From: Marinoscillum sp. MHG1-6
Lineage (GTDB): Bacteria; Bacteroidota; Bacteroidia; Cytophagales; Cyclobacteriaceae
NCBI RefSeq assembly: GCF_024714475.1
Contig: NZ_JAMZMI010000003.1
Span: forward strand, 496,001 to 560,000
Length of the DNA: 64,000 nucleotides
Direction: 5' to 3'
The notes under the pieces are model-generated. The model was not told the DNA's origin. It searched no databases and worked only from the letters and a program-made list of their open reading frames with translations. Positions 52,021-61,240 of this stretch are shown here, in pieces (position 1 is the first letter of the stretch; every line of letters begins with the position of its first letter). A program made the translations under genes and the position numbers.

Positions 52021-53348
52021 CTAGTCAACCGCGTTATACATTCACCTACGTGTTTGAAAGGGAACTTACCGAGTTCCCTTTTTTGTTGCTCGGCAATTTT
52101 CTCGTTCCCCAGATTACCAAGACTACCGAGGTGAGTATGACTGACCTTACGGTTCGCTTCATAGGTTCCCTCCTCTACTCTTTTCCCAACTTCCTTATAG
52201 GCATCTCGGAATGGCATTCCCTCCAGCACAAGTTCATTGACCAACTCCACGGTAAACAGATAATCATACTTTGGATCATTAATGATCTCGTCTTTTATGA
52301 TGATTTGATTGAGTGCAAAGTCAGCGATTTCCAGACAATCTTTAATGGTCTCAATACCAGGAAACAGGCGCTCCTTGAGACCCTGGAGATCTCTATGATA
52401 TCCACTAGGCAAATTGGTTAGCAAAAAGGTAATCTCGGTAGGAAGAGCTTGCAACTGATTGCATCTGCCTCGTATCAACTCAAACACATCCGGATTCTTC
52501 TTATGTGGCATAATGCTCGAACCGGTTGTTAGCTCATCCGGGAATGTCAGAAACCCAAAATTTTGCCCCATATACATGCATAGGTCCATCGACATTTTAC
52601 CCAATGTCCCGGCCACTGCTGCAATTGCATTTGCAAAAGACTTTTCACTCTTGCCTCGGGTCATTTGGGCATAAACCACGTTATGATTTGGGTGCTCAAA
52701 TCCCAGCAAGTCCGTCGTCATTTCACGGTTAAGAGGAAATGATGATCCATATCCTGCGGCTGATCCCAATGGATTCTTATTTGCCACCGAATAGGCTGCC
52801 TGAAGTGCATGTAAGTCTTCAGAAAGGCTTTCTGCATATGCTCCAAACCATAACCCAAAAGATGACGGCATGGCCACCTGCATATGCGTGTAACCAGGGA
52901 TCAATACATTTTTATATTGATCGCTAAGTGCAATTAGCGTATTGAAAAGTCCGTCGACCAGCTTTACTATTTCCTCAATTTCATATCGAAAATACATCTT
53001 CAAATCCACCAAAACCTGGTCGTTTCGTGACCGTCCGCTATGGATCTTTTTACCCATCTCGCCCAGTCTTTCCGTAAGGATAAACTCTACCTGGGAGTGA
53101 ACATCCTCTACCTCATCTTTGATAACAAACTCACCATTAACAGCGAGCTGATAAAGCGATTTAAGTTCCATAGACAACGCATCCAACTCCTCCTTTTCCA
53201 ATAACCCAATAGAATTGAGCATACGGATATGAGCAAGGCTTCCAAGAATATCAAAAGGTGCCAACAGCAGGTCTAGCTTGCGGTCATCACCTACGGTAAA
53301 CGTTTCGATCTTTTGATTGACATCAATGGATTTTTGCCAAAGCTTCAT
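52017..53348 (-). CDS. argH: Argininosuccinate lyase
   Basis: A 443-residue enzyme that splits argininosuccinate into arginine and fumarate in the cytosol. The fumarase/aspartase superfamily signature is TTGSSIMPHKKNPDVFELIR (about 275-294), and KIHSGRSRNDQVLVDLKMYF (about 101-120) holds substrate-binding residues. It is the last gene of the minus-strand arginine operon, 12 bases after the deacylase gene. Its C-terminal codons double as an antisense terminator for the opposite gene. Confidence 0.95.
   Translation of the reverse strand: MKLWQKSIDVNQKIETFTVGDDRKLDLLLAPFDILGSLAHIRMLNSIGLLEKEELDALSMELKSLYQLAVNGEFVIKDEVEDVHSQVEFILTERLGEMGKKIHSGRSRNDQVLVDLKMYFRYEIEEIVKLVDGLFNTLIALSDQYKNVLIPGYTHMQVAMPSSFGLWFGAYAESLSEDLHALQAAYSVANKNPLGSAAGYGSSFPLNREMTTDLLGFEHPNHNVVYAQMTRGKSEKSFANAIAAVAGTLGKMSMDLCMYMGQNFGFLTFPDELTTGSSIMPHKKNPDVFELIRGRCNQLQALPTEITFLLTNLPSGYHRDLQGLKERLFPGIETIKDCLEIADFALNQIIIKDEIINDPKYDYLFTVELVNELVLEGMPFRDAYKEVGKRVEEGTYEANRKVSHTHLGSLGNLGNEKIAEQQKRELGKFPFKHVGECITRLTS
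52058..52084 (+). terminator. Intrinsic terminator embedded in the 3' end of argH
   Basis: A perfect 9-bp stem, AAGGGAACT (52058-52066) and AGTTCCCTT (52072-52080), with loop TACCG, runs into six Ts. It serves the plus-strand TonB-C gene while coding on the minus strand for the GKFPFK part of ArgH. Confidence 0.82.
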
Positions 53349-53360
53349 TTGAATGCGTGA

Positions 53361-54446
53361 TTATGATTTGATGATTTTGTTCAGGAGCGCAAGATAGCCT
53401 GTTACTCCTTCACGAATTTCGTCCACAAAGATATACTCATCGGCCGTATGTGAACGCTGTGAGAGTCCCGGACCAATTTTAACCGTAGGAAATGGCATCA
53501 ACGCCTGATCGGATAATGTTGGAGAACCAAAGAACTCAATATCCAGAGCTTCTGCCGCCTTGATAAGTGGATGATCCTTTGTAATAAATGACGGTTGCAA
53601 TCTGGTACTTCTTTCCTTCACCTCCGACAAAACATTTGCCCTGATAATCTCAAGCATTTCATCATTGGAATAAGCATCCGTACCACGGATATCCACCACA
53701 AAATGGCATTCATCAGGGACCACGTTATGTTGGTATCCCGCTTCGATCATCGTCACAGACATTTTTACTGGTCCCAGGTATTCAGACTCCTTAGGAAAGT
53801 TAAAATTCCTAAACCATTCTATATCCTTGATGGCATTATAAATGGCATTTTCTCCTTCCTCTCGGGCTGCATGCCCAGATTTACCCGGGGCATAACAATC
53901 CAGGACCATCAAGCCCTTTTCCGCAATCGCCATGTTCATTTCGGTTGGTTCACCCACAATCCCAAAGGCAATTTCTCCAATTTCTGACAGGATGCTGGCC
54001 ACTCCAAGTCTTCCGGATATTTCCTCTTCAGCTGTAGCCGCAAAAACCAGGTTATAGTGAAGGTTTTCCTGATCATACAAATAAAGAAATGCAAACATCA
54101 GAGAAACCAGTGCCCCACCGGCATCATTACTCCCCAGACCATAAAGCTTATCCCCTAGAATAATGGCTTTATACGGATCTTTAATATACCCTTGATTAGG
54201 CTTGACCGTATCATGATGGGAGTTAAGTAGAATAGTAGGCTTCTCCGGGTCAAAATGGAGATTTCTCGCCCATACGTTGTTGTTACTTCTAAAGGTTTCC
54301 ACACCATTAGATTCAAGGTAAGATTCAATGAGCGCTGCCGTCTCATCTTCCTCTTTACTTAAACTTGGTGTCTCGATCAGCGATGACAGGACTTTGATCG
54401 CCTCTGCGTGAATATTTTCGATGTTACGCCTGAAGGATAGTGCCAT
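53361..54446 (-). CDS. argE: M20-family N-acyl-ornithine/citrulline deacylase (ArgE-like)
   Basis: The 361-residue metallopeptidase has the M20 metal motifs LLNSHHDTVKP (about 74), GLGSNDAGGALVS (about 106) and FAATAEEEISGRLG (about 137), with a dimerisation insert in between. In this operon it removes the acyl group from N-acylcitrulline, since a carbamoyltransferase of the acyl-ornithine type is present. Its start overlaps the argB stop by 23 bases. Acetyl or succinyl specificity cannot be read directly. Confidence 0.87.
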   Translation of the reverse strand: MALSFRRNIENIHAEAIKVLSSLIETPSLSKEEDETAALIESYLESNGVETFRSNNNVWARNLHFDPEKPTILLNSHHDTVKPNQGYIKDPYKAIILGDKLYGLGSNDAGGALVSLMFAFLYLYDQENLHYNLVFAATAEEEISGRLGVASILSEIGEIAFGIVGEPTEMNMAIAEKGLMVLDCYAPGKSGHAAREEGENAIYNAIKDIEWFRNFNFPKESEYLGPVKMSVTMIEAGYQHNVVPDECHFVVDIRGTDAYSNDEMLEIIRANVLSEVKERSTRLQPSFITKDHPLIKAAEALDIEFFGSPTLSDQALMPFPTVKIGPGLSQRSHTADEYIFVDEIREGVTGYLALLNKIIKS

Positions 54447-55200
54447 TCTCAGGATCTCCTATTTCGTCGAATTTACATATCCGAACAGATTTAACACCAT
54501 TATCAATCACATTGAAAGCATTATCAAGTTTAGGTATCATACCATCATGAACCTTAAACTCCGACTTCAACACTTCGTACTCTTCTTTATTTAATGTTTT
54601 AATCAATGTGGATGGGTCCGAGACATCCTCCAGAACACCAGGCATTTCGAAGGTCATTGAAAGTACAACATCAAATTTTGAGGATAACCCTATAGCCACC
54701 TCTGAAGCAATCGTATCTGCATTGGTATTAAGCAGCTGACCATAACCATCATGCGTTAAAGGCGCTATCACAGGCACTGTGCCCGAATCCAATAGGTTCG
54801 TAAGAAAAGAAACATTCACTTCACGAATGTCACCTACCAAACCATAATCGATCCCCGCTTTTACTGGTCTCTTCTTAGCAAGAATGGCATTACCATCGGC
54901 TCCGGAAAGACCCAAGGCATTCATTCCCTGTGATTGTAGTTGAGCTACGGTCCGCTTGTTAACAAGACCTGCATATACCATCGTCACAATTTCGATGGTC
55001 ACTTCATCAGTGATCCTTCTGCCTTCAATGATTTTTGGTGAAACACCCAACTTCTCTCCCATCTGCGTGGCAACCCTACCTCCACCATGGACCAATATCT
55101 TATATCCACTGATCTTCTTAAACTCAGCTAAAAAATCTGCGAACATGATCGGGTCGTCGACGACGGCCCCTCCAATTTTGATAACGTTAAGTTTCTCCAT
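54424..55200 (-). CDS. argB: Acetylglutamate (N-acylglutamate) kinase
   Basis: A 258-residue amino-acid kinase that phosphorylates N-acylglutamate. VIKIGGAVVDDP (about 5-16) and ILVHGGGRVATQMGEKLG (about 35-52) are the typical N-terminal motifs, and LNTNADTIASEVAIGL (about 156) the substrate/ATP region. In Bacteroidota the enzyme may use N-succinylglutamate. The gene begins two bases after the carbamoyltransferase stop. Confidence 0.93.
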   Translation of the reverse strand: MEKLNVIKIGGAVVDDPIMFADFLAEFKKISGYKILVHGGGRVATQMGEKLGVSPKIIEGRRITDEVTIEIVTMVYAGLVNKRTVAQLQSQGMNALGLSGADGNAILAKKRPVKAGIDYGLVGDIREVNVSFLTNLLDSGTVPVIAPLTHDGYGQLLNTNADTIASEVAIGLSSKFDVVLSMTFEMPGVLEDVSDPSTLIKTLNKEEYEVLKSEFKVHDGMIPKLDNAFNVIDNGVKSVRICKFDEIGDPENGTILQA

Positions 55201-55202
55201 AT

Positions 55203-56147
55203 CTATAGCCTTTGTAGTAATTCCTTGAGCACTACCTGAGCCGAATAAGTTCGATTATTCGCCTGCTCGATCATCAGGGCGTTCTCACTATCCATAACCT
55301 CATCCGCTATCACCACATTTCTTCTTACTGGCAGACAATGCATCACCTTTGCATCGTTAGTGAGCGCCATTTTTGCGCTATCAACAATCCATTCAGGCTG
55401 ATCTATTACTTTTCCGTAGTCTTGATATGAAGACCAGTTTTTTACGTAGATAAAATCAGCCCCCTCGAATGCTTTAAGCTGATCATATTCTAATGTAGCA
55501 TTTTTCGTGAACTTATCCGCGAGTTCGAGGCCTTGAGGATGCGTAATTGTGAAATCAACATCCATTTTTTGGATCCATTCCGAAAAACTATTGGAAACTG
55601 CCTGTGGCAAAGCCTTAATATGGGGCGCCCAGGTCAGAACCACTTTAGGTTTCCTTTTTGGCCAATGTTCTGATATGGTGATCAAATCTGCCAAAGATTG
55701 CAATGGATGCAATGTAGCCGACTCAAGGCTCACCACCGGAACACCGGCATACTTTACGAAAGATTTAATCAGGTGTTCGCTATAGTCCATCTCACGGTCT
55801 TTCAACCCCGGAAAGGAACGAACCCCCAGAATATCACAATACTGTCCCATCACCGCAGCCGCCTCCATGATATGCTCTGCCTTATCTGAATTCATGATAG
55901 CACCTTCCTGTGTTTCGATCTGCCATGAATCCTGCGTTACATTCATAACCAAGACATCCATACCCAGATTTCTGGCTGCCTTTTGGGTACTCATCCTTGT
56001 CCTTAGACTAGAATTGAAAAAGAGCATCCCCATCGTCTTATTTTTACCCAGGGATTGAAATGCAAAAGGATCTTTTTTCAATGAAATAGCATCATTGACC
56101 AATGCCATTGGGTCTTTTACGTCATCTACTGACAAAAATTGATTCAT
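55203..56147 (-). CDS. N-acylornithine carbamoyltransferase (probable N-succinylornithine type)
   Basis: The 314-residue protein is an ornithine carbamoyltransferase homologue of the N-acylornithine branch: carbamoyl-phosphate motif NSSLRTRMSTQKA (about 50), LESATLHPLQSLADL (about 142) and MHCLPVRRNVVIADE (about 276) replace the classical HPxQ/HCLP contexts. At the position that separates acetyl- (Glu) from succinyl-ornithine (Pro) enzymes, the motif here is SDKAEH, with Ala. Published mutants indicate that loss of the Glu favours succinylornithine. It makes N-acylcitrulline. Eleven... bases separate it from proC (10-base gap). Confidence 0.9.
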   Translation of the reverse strand: MNQFLSVDDVKDPMALVNDAISLKKDPFAFQSLGKNKTMGMLFFNSSLRTRMSTQKAARNLGMDVLVMNVTQDSWQIETQEGAIMNSDKAEHIMEAAAVMGQYCDILGVRSFPGLKDREMDYSEHLIKSFVKYAGVPVVSLESATLHPLQSLADLITISEHWPKRKPKVVLTWAPHIKALPQAVSNSFSEWIQKMDVDFTITHPQGLELADKFTKNATLEYDQLKAFEGADFIYVKNWSSYQDYGKVIDQPEWIVDSAKMALTNDAKVMHCLPVRRNVVIADEVMDSENALMIEQANNRTYSAQVVLKELLQRL

Positions 56148-56157
56148 AGGTCAGTCG

Positions 56158-56955
56158 TTATTTGATATTAGAGATGCGCTCGTAGGAAGCCATCAAACCT
56201 TTAATGATCGCTGAGCTCAATCCCTGATGTTCCATTTCATTCAACCCTTCAATCGTACAGCCCTGAGGAGTGGTTACTTTATCGATCTCCACCTCCGGGT
56301 GATTTCCGTTTTCAAGTATCAGGGAGGCTGCTCCTTTAGCTGTTTGCACGGCGATCAGTTGAGCTTCTTCAGAATGAAAGCCCATCTGTACCCCACCCTG
56401 GGTAGCTGCCCTTAAAAAACGCATGAAAAAAGCTATCCCGCTGGCTCCCAATACGGTCGCCGCCTGCATCAATTTCTCATCAATCACAAGTGTTTTGCCT
56501 AATGCGTCAAACAAAGCCTGTATTTCCTTTACCTCAGCTTCATTTCCATTTGAAGTAATACACGTCATCGACTCGCCAATGGCGATGGCGGTATTCGGCA
56601 TAGCCCTGATGACCGTGGCCTTTACAGTAATTTGCTTTTCAATTTCTGCAAGCATCACACCGGTGATCACCGATACTAAAACATGATCTTCAGTCAGCAC
56701 CGGATTGATCTCCTCCAGTACCTTAGGCAGTTGTTTAGGCTGCACGCACAACATCACAATTCGAGATTGCTTAACAGCTTCCAGGTTGGATGTTATTGTT
56801 TGGTATCCCTTGTTTTTGAGATAAGAGATACTTTCAATATGCCTTCTGGTAAGGAAGACCTCTGAGCTCTTTTTCAGACCTCCATCTACAATTCCTTCTG
56901 CGATAGAGATACCCAAATTACCGGCTCCGATAATGGCGATGTGTTTTTGACTCAT
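56158..56955 (-). CDS. proC: Pyrroline-5-carboxylate reductase
   Basis: A 265-residue NAD(P)H-dependent enzyme of proline synthesis. The Rossmann motif IAIIGAGNLGISIAEGI (about 6-22) and the C-terminal KVTTPQGCTIEGLNEMEHQG (about 231-250), matching the family signature, are clear, as is VIRAMPNTAIAIGESMT. Placed between argC and the carbamoyltransferase, where an aminotransferase (argD) is often found; it links arginine and proline metabolism. Confidence 0.93.
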   Translation of the reverse strand: MSQKHIAIIGAGNLGISIAEGIVDGGLKKSSEVFLTRRHIESISYLKNKGYQTITSNLEAVKQSRIVMLCVQPKQLPKVLEEINPVLTEDHVLVSVITGVMLAEIEKQITVKATVIRAMPNTAIAIGESMTCITSNGNEAEVKEIQALFDALGKTLVIDEKLMQAATVLGASGIAFFMRFLRAATQGGVQMGFHSEEAQLIAVQTAKGAASLILENGNHPEVEIDKVTTPQGCTIEGLNEMEHQGLSSAIIKGLMASYERISNIK

Positions 56956-56966
56956 GGCTTAAAGGT

Positions 56967-57932
56967 TTAGAATGCCACTGATTTTAGTTTTAGTCCTTCT
57001 TCCTCTTCCAGCCCAAACATAAGGTTCATATTTTGAACCGCCTGGCCTGATGCTCCTTTTAATAAATTATCTATCAAGCTGATAACCATCAGCTTATCAT
57101 TATGCTTCTGCAAATATATTAAGGCCTTATTGCTATTGACCACTTGTTTAATATCCGGGTTCTCATCTACCAAATGAACAAAAGGTTCATCAAGGTAAAA
57201 AGACTTATACTTCTCCAAAGCCTCCTTTAGAGGCACTTTAGAATCGAAATATGATGTCACAATAATACCTCTCGTGAAATTACCACGATAAGGAATAAAG
57301 CTGATATCAAAGTCCTTTCCGGAAACCTGATTTAGACTTTGTCCTATTTCTCCCAAATGCTGATGAGTGAATGCCTTATACACACTCATATTATTATTTC
57401 TCCAGGAAAAATGAGAGGTGGAACTCAAGGATTGACCAGCACCTGTAGAGCCGGTAATTCCCGATACATGCACATCAGATTCAATATAGCCCGCCTGTGC
57501 TGCCGGCAAAAGCCCCAGCTGAATACAAGTAGCAAAACATCCCGGATTCGCTACTTTTTGCGCATCCATGATCAATGCCTTGTTGATTTCTGGCAACCCA
57601 TATACAAAATCATTGCCATCGCGTTTTAAACGATAATCATGACTTAAATCCACCACTTTAACCGATGCCGGAGCAGGGTTAGCCTCTAAAAATCTAACGG
57701 ACTCACCATGCCCTTTGCATAGGAAAATTACATCTACCTTGTCATAATCGAGACCACCGTCGAAGGTAAGATCAGTATCTCCCACCAAATCAGAATGAGT
57801 GGTTGTCACTGGCTTACCTGCCTGACTCTCACTTTGTGCTTGAGTTATCTCTACTTTCGGATGATTTACTAAAATACGGAACAACTCTCCGGCTGTATAA
57901 CCGGCAGCTCCAACAATTCCCGCTCTGATCAT
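56967..57932 (-). CDS. argC: N-acetyl-gamma-glutamyl-phosphate reductase
   Basis: A 321-residue NADPH enzyme that reduces N-acylglutamyl phosphate. GIVGAAGYTAGELFRILVNH (about 5-24) is the NADP site and VANPGCFATCIQLGLLPA (about 131-148) holds the catalytic Cys; HQHLGEIGQSL carries the conserved His region. It starts four bases after the argG stop and lies 11 bases before proC. Confidence 0.94.
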   Translation of the reverse strand: MIRAGIVGAAGYTAGELFRILVNHPKVEITQAQSESQAGKPVTTTHSDLVGDTDLTFDGGLDYDKVDVIFLCKGHGESVRFLEANPAPASVKVVDLSHDYRLKRDGNDFVYGLPEINKALIMDAQKVANPGCFATCIQLGLLPAAQAGYIESDVHVSGITGSTGAGQSLSSTSHFSWRNNNMSVYKAFTHQHLGEIGQSLNQVSGKDFDISFIPYRGNFTRGIIVTSYFDSKVPLKEALEKYKSFYLDEPFVHLVDENPDIKQVVNSNKALIYLQKHNDKLMVISLIDNLLKGASGQAVQNMNLMFGLEEEEGLKLKSVAF

Positions 57933-57936
57933 GGTC

Positions 57937-59124
57937 TTAGCTGTTATGTACTTTATGGAAGATCATGTTTTGATTACCGAAGATCTTGGCAAAACCCTTC
58001 ACATCATCTCCGGTCCATGCATTGTTCATTTCACCATACTTACCAAAAGATGATTGCATCATGTCATTAGGAGACGAAATGCCTACCACATAGAATCTGT
58101 ATGGTGCGAAATGCACCTTCACTTTACCGGAAACATATTTCTGAGAGGACTCGAGAAGCGCTTCAATATCTCTCATCACCGGATCCAGGTAATGACCTTC
58201 ATGCAGAAGGTTTCCATAAGTAAGTGCCAACTGATCTTTGATCAATAATTGGTTTTTACCCAAAACATGCTTTTCCAGCGCGTGATGCGCTTTGATCACC
58301 ACTAATGGAGCAGGTGCTTCAAACCCTACTCGCCCTTTAATACCAATGATGGTATCTCCAACATGTATATCCCTACCAATAGCATACTGAGATGCAATGG
58401 CGCCAATTTTCTCAATACATTCGATCGGGCTAAGAGCCTCACCATTAAGTCCTACTGGTTCGCCATTCTCAAATGTAATCTCAATTTCTTCGGATCCCTC
58501 CCTTTTCAATTGAGAAGGGAAGGCTGTATCAGGTAGGTATTGATCTGATGTAAGTGTCTCTTTGCCTCCAACAGAAGTTCCCCAAAGCCCCTGATTCACA
58601 GAGTACAATGCCTTTTCCCAATTCCCTTCGATACCATTATCAACAAGGAACTGAATTTCTTCTTCCCGAGACAATTTCAAATCCCTGATCGGGGTGATGA
58701 TCTCCTTTTCAGGACACATGATATTGAAGATCATATCAAATCTCACCTGATCATTTCCAGCACCTGTACTCCCATGAGCAATGGCGTCTGCTCCAATTTC
58801 AATGGCATGCTTAGCAATTTCAGTTGCCTGAAAAACACGTTCTGCACTTACCGAGAGCGGATAAGTATTGTTCTTCAACACATTACCAGCTATTAGGTAC
58901 TTGATAGATTTCTTATAAAAATCGGGAGTGGCATCAACTGTTACATGACTGGCAGCTCCCAATGATTTAGCTCTGGCCTCAATCTGGCCAAGTTCTTCCT
59001 GATCAAAACCTCCGGTATTCACTGTGATCGTGTGAACTTCACCAAAGCTTTTAGATAAATAAATAGCGCAATACGTGGTATCTAATCCTCCACTAAAGGC
59101 CAATACTATCTTTTTCTCACTCAT
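57937..59124 (-). CDS. argG: Argininosuccinate synthase
   Basis: The 395-residue ATP-dependent enzyme joins citrulline and aspartate. The PP-loop LAFSGGLDTTYCAIYLS (about 8-24), HGSTGAGNDQVRFDM (about 115-129) and NQGLWGTSVGG (about 172) are recognisable. It overlaps the GNAT gene stop by four bases. In this operon it receives citrulline from the ArgE-like deacylase. Confidence 0.94.
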   Translation of the reverse strand: MSEKKIVLAFSGGLDTTYCAIYLSKSFGEVHTITVNTGGFDQEELGQIEARAKSLGAASHVTVDATPDFYKKSIKYLIAGNVLKNNTYPLSVSAERVFQATEIAKHAIEIGADAIAHGSTGAGNDQVRFDMIFNIMCPEKEIITPIRDLKLSREEEIQFLVDNGIEGNWEKALYSVNQGLWGTSVGGKETLTSDQYLPDTAFPSQLKREGSEEIEITFENGEPVGLNGEALSPIECIEKIGAIASQYAIGRDIHVGDTIIGIKGRVGFEAPAPLVVIKAHHALEKHVLGKNQLLIKDQLALTYGNLLHEGHYLDPVMRDIEALLESSQKYVSGKVKVHFAPYRFYVVGISSPNDMMQSSFGKYGEMNNAWTGDDVKGFAKIFGNQNMIFHKVHNS

Positions 59125-59735
59125 TTTGTTCTTACTGTTTGTTTCCAGATCATCAATTTCTGAGCAACCTCCTTACGCTTCTTCTCCCATTTACGTTTCT
59201 TTTCTTCAGGATCGTAAAGCATACCTGTACATAGACAGTTTTGATGATTCTTACTAGTTAATATTGCATAGTTCACACAACTACTACATCCCTTCCAAAA
59301 CACTTCGTCATCGGTCAATTCCGAGAACGGAACAGGTCGATAGCCCAGATCTGAATTGATCTTCATCACCGCGTGGCTGGTCGTCAACCCAAATAATTTG
59401 GCTTCTGGATAAAGTTTTCTGGAAAGTTTAAAAGCACGTTCCTTTATGGCCTGAGCCAGCCCATGCTTACGGAAGTCAGGATGAACGATCAAACCCGAAT
59501 TAGCAACATATTTGCCGTGACCCCATGTTTCTATATAGCAGAACCCTGCCAATTCCTTTTTGGAGGTCAGTGCGATTACAGCCTTTCCTTGCTTGATCTT
59601 ATCAGCTACATACTCTGGTGAGCGCTTTGCAATACCCGTACCTCTTTGTCGGGCGCTCTCTGCAATAAGCTCGCAAATTTCGTTGGCTAAATATTCATGT
59701 GATGCATCCGCTACAGATACAACAAACTTATTCAT
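59121..59735 (-). CDS. GNAT acyltransferase, probable N-acylglutamate synthase
   Basis: A 204-residue GNAT protein, first gene of the arginine operon. GLIVHPDFRKHGLAQAIKER (about 81-100) is the acyl-CoA binding motif. The C-terminal third has clustered cysteines (KGCSSCVNYAILTSKNHQNC and LCTG) that may bind metal. In Bacteroidota, a GNAT gene at this place supplies the first step (acyl transfer to glutamate), by acetyl- or succinyl-CoA. Its start follows a 160-base leader. The role is inferred from position and fold. Confidence 0.82.
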   Translation of the reverse strand: MNKFVVSVADASHEYLANEICELIAESARQRGTGIAKRSPEYVADKIKQGKAVIALTSKKELAGFCYIETWGHGKYVANSGLIVHPDFRKHGLAQAIKERAFKLSRKLYPEAKLFGLTTSHAVMKINSDLGYRPVPFSELTDDEVFWKGCSSCVNYAILTSKNHQNCLCTGMLYDPEEKKRKWEKKRKEVAQKLMIWKQTVRTK

Positions 59736-59902
59736 GGTGTTTTTTGCTTTAGTGGTAAAGATATTAGAAAGAATCGAGGGATTGGCACGCTACGTAAGCA
59801 GCCATAGTTTATCTATCAGGCAGAGCGCCTCGGCGTATTAGGCCTCCTCAAAGGGAATGATATGACAATTCTTTTCTCCACTGTGTTAAAAAAACAAGAT
59901 TG

Positions 59903-59936
59903 CAAATTTAAGTAGCTATTAAGTTATAGGAACAAA
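59903..59936 (-). promoter_or_regulatory. Candidate promoter of the arginine operon
   Basis: On the minus strand, TTTG (59936-59933) and TAAATTTG (59910-59903) are 22 bases apart, close to the Bacteroidota consensus. Transcription starting near 59896 would leave a leader of about 160 bases before the GNAT gene. Confidence 0.45.
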
Positions 59937-59973
59937 CTTTAATCTAAAAAATTCAAATTTGACAGAATATAAT

Positions 59974-60534
59974 TCATTTAATTTCAATTTTACCTGAAAC
60001 TCCTCCCGAAACGATGTATTTCATAATTTCAGTATTTTTCCCTTTCAAAAGGATAATTCTCGACTTTTCGATGATAATGAGGTTTCCTGAAAAGTTGTAG
60101 GAGTGCGGCATGTAAACGGACACCTTACCTGGCAATCCAATTTCTTCAAGGTCAGTTTGCGTAATGAATCCCGGCTTTAATATCTCCCCCTTCTCGTCCA
60201 ATGGAACTAATACCGGCTGATCAAATCGTTTTTTATCTCCCACAAATGCATCCACCAGGTCGTTAATGGAAGTATAAATGAATCCTGCCAGAGGAATCCG
60301 CTTAATCCAACTATTTAAAGTTTCTATCGCAGGCTTGGCGATGATGGTATTGGCAATATACCCAACCCCGGTGGTTACCAGTAGCACCGTCAAAATACCG
60401 ATACCGGGAATTTTTATTGGGATGAGGTTATCTATCCAAACAACCATTGCAGAAATGATGTAGATGGTCAACCCAATCGGAACAACCAACAACAAGCCTT
60501 TCAGGAAGTAATTAACTACAGGATGTATATTCAT
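59974..60534 (-). CDS. DUF502 family membrane protein
   Basis: A 186-residue inner-membrane protein with two N-terminal helices (FLKGLLLVVPIGLTIYIISA and ILTVLLVTTGVGYIANTII) and a soluble beta-rich tail. IKRIPLAGFIYTSINDLVDA and GEILKPGFITQTDLEEIG mark the DUF502 family, whose role is unknown although related proteins influence membrane trafficking or envelope integrity. It stands after the nqr terminator on the same strand and may have its own promoter. Confidence 0.87.
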   Translation of the reverse strand: MNIHPVVNYFLKGLLLVVPIGLTIYIISAMVVWIDNLIPIKIPGIGILTVLLVTTGVGYIANTIIAKPAIETLNSWIKRIPLAGFIYTSINDLVDAFVGDKKRFDQPVLVPLDEKGEILKPGFITQTDLEEIGLPGKVSVYMPHSYNFSGNLIIIEKSRIILLKGKNTEIMKYIVSGGVSGKIEIK

Positions 60535-60562
60535 GTCCTAAAAATATATGGCATTAAACAGA

Positions 60563-60590
60563 AAAGGCTTTGCATAGTTGCAAAGCCTTT
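60563..60590 (-). terminator. Intrinsic terminator behind nqrE
   Basis: A perfect 12-bp stem, AAAGGCTTTGCA (60563-60574) and TGCAAAGCCTTT (60579-60590), with 4-base loop, lies 26 bases after the nqrE stop. T-rich sequence follows on both strands, so it may act in both directions. Confidence 0.75.
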
Positions 60591-60616
60591 AGAATATTTT
60601 TCAATTTCTTTTCTTC

Positions 60617-61228
60617 TTAAAGGGCAATGCCGATAAAAGATTTAAATGCCAATCCCATCAATCCGGTAATCAACATGGTGATTCCTAAGCCTTTAAGACC
60701 AGCCGGAACGTGAGAATACTTCAGTCTTTCTCTGATGGCTGCCAGAGCGATTATAGCAAGGAACCAGCCTAACCCAGAACCAAACCCATAAGCGGTGGCC
60801 TGAGCAATAGTATAGTCTCTTTGTACCATGAAAAGTGACGCTCCAAGAATTGAGCAGTTTACCGCAATTAGCGGCAAGAAAATTCCCAATGAACCGTATA
60901 GTGCAGGAGAGAATTTCTCAATTACCATCTCCACAAGCTGAACCATAGAAGCGATTACAGCAATGAACATGATAAACTGCAAGAATGTAAGGTCGACTGT
61001 TTCAAAGCTTGCACCCATCCATTTAAGCGCTCCTTCTTTTAAGACAAATTCCTGTAGCAACCAGTTAACGGGTGTAGTGATCGTCAAAACAAACACAACC
61101 GCCATTCCCAAACCGAAGGCTGTAGACACCTTTTTAGATACCGCAAGGAATGAACACATGCCCAGAAAATAGGCAAAGATCATGTTATCGATAAAAGTTG
61201 CTTTTAATGCAATGTTAAAAATATCCAT
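60617..61228 (-). CDS. nqrE: Na+-translocating NADH:quinone reductase subunit E
   Basis: A 203-residue protein with six membrane helices. [20 protein letters not shown] (about 14-33) and [17 protein letters not shown] (about 119-135) hold the paired membrane cysteines that, with NqrD, bind an intramembrane iron-sulfur centre. It is the last nqr gene before a terminator; nqrF does not follow. It starts 12 bases after the nqrD stop. Confidence 0.93.
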   Translation of the reverse strand: MDIFNIALKATFIDNMIFAYFLGMCSFLAVSKKVSTAFGLGMAVVFVLTITTPVNWLLQEFVLKEGALKWMGASFETVDLTFLQFIMFIAVIASMVQLVEMVIEKFSPALYGSLGIFLPLIAVNCSILGASLFMVQRDYTIAQATAYGFGSGLGWFLAIIALAAIRERLKYSHVPAGLKGLGITMLITGLMGLAFKSFIGIAL

Positions 61229-61240
61229 GCTCTATCTCTA

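Noticed and set aside
59764-59810. Short leader-peptide frame (11 codons after ATG) ahead of the GNAT gene
   Set aside because: It contains no arginine codons, so classical attenuation by arginine is not supported.
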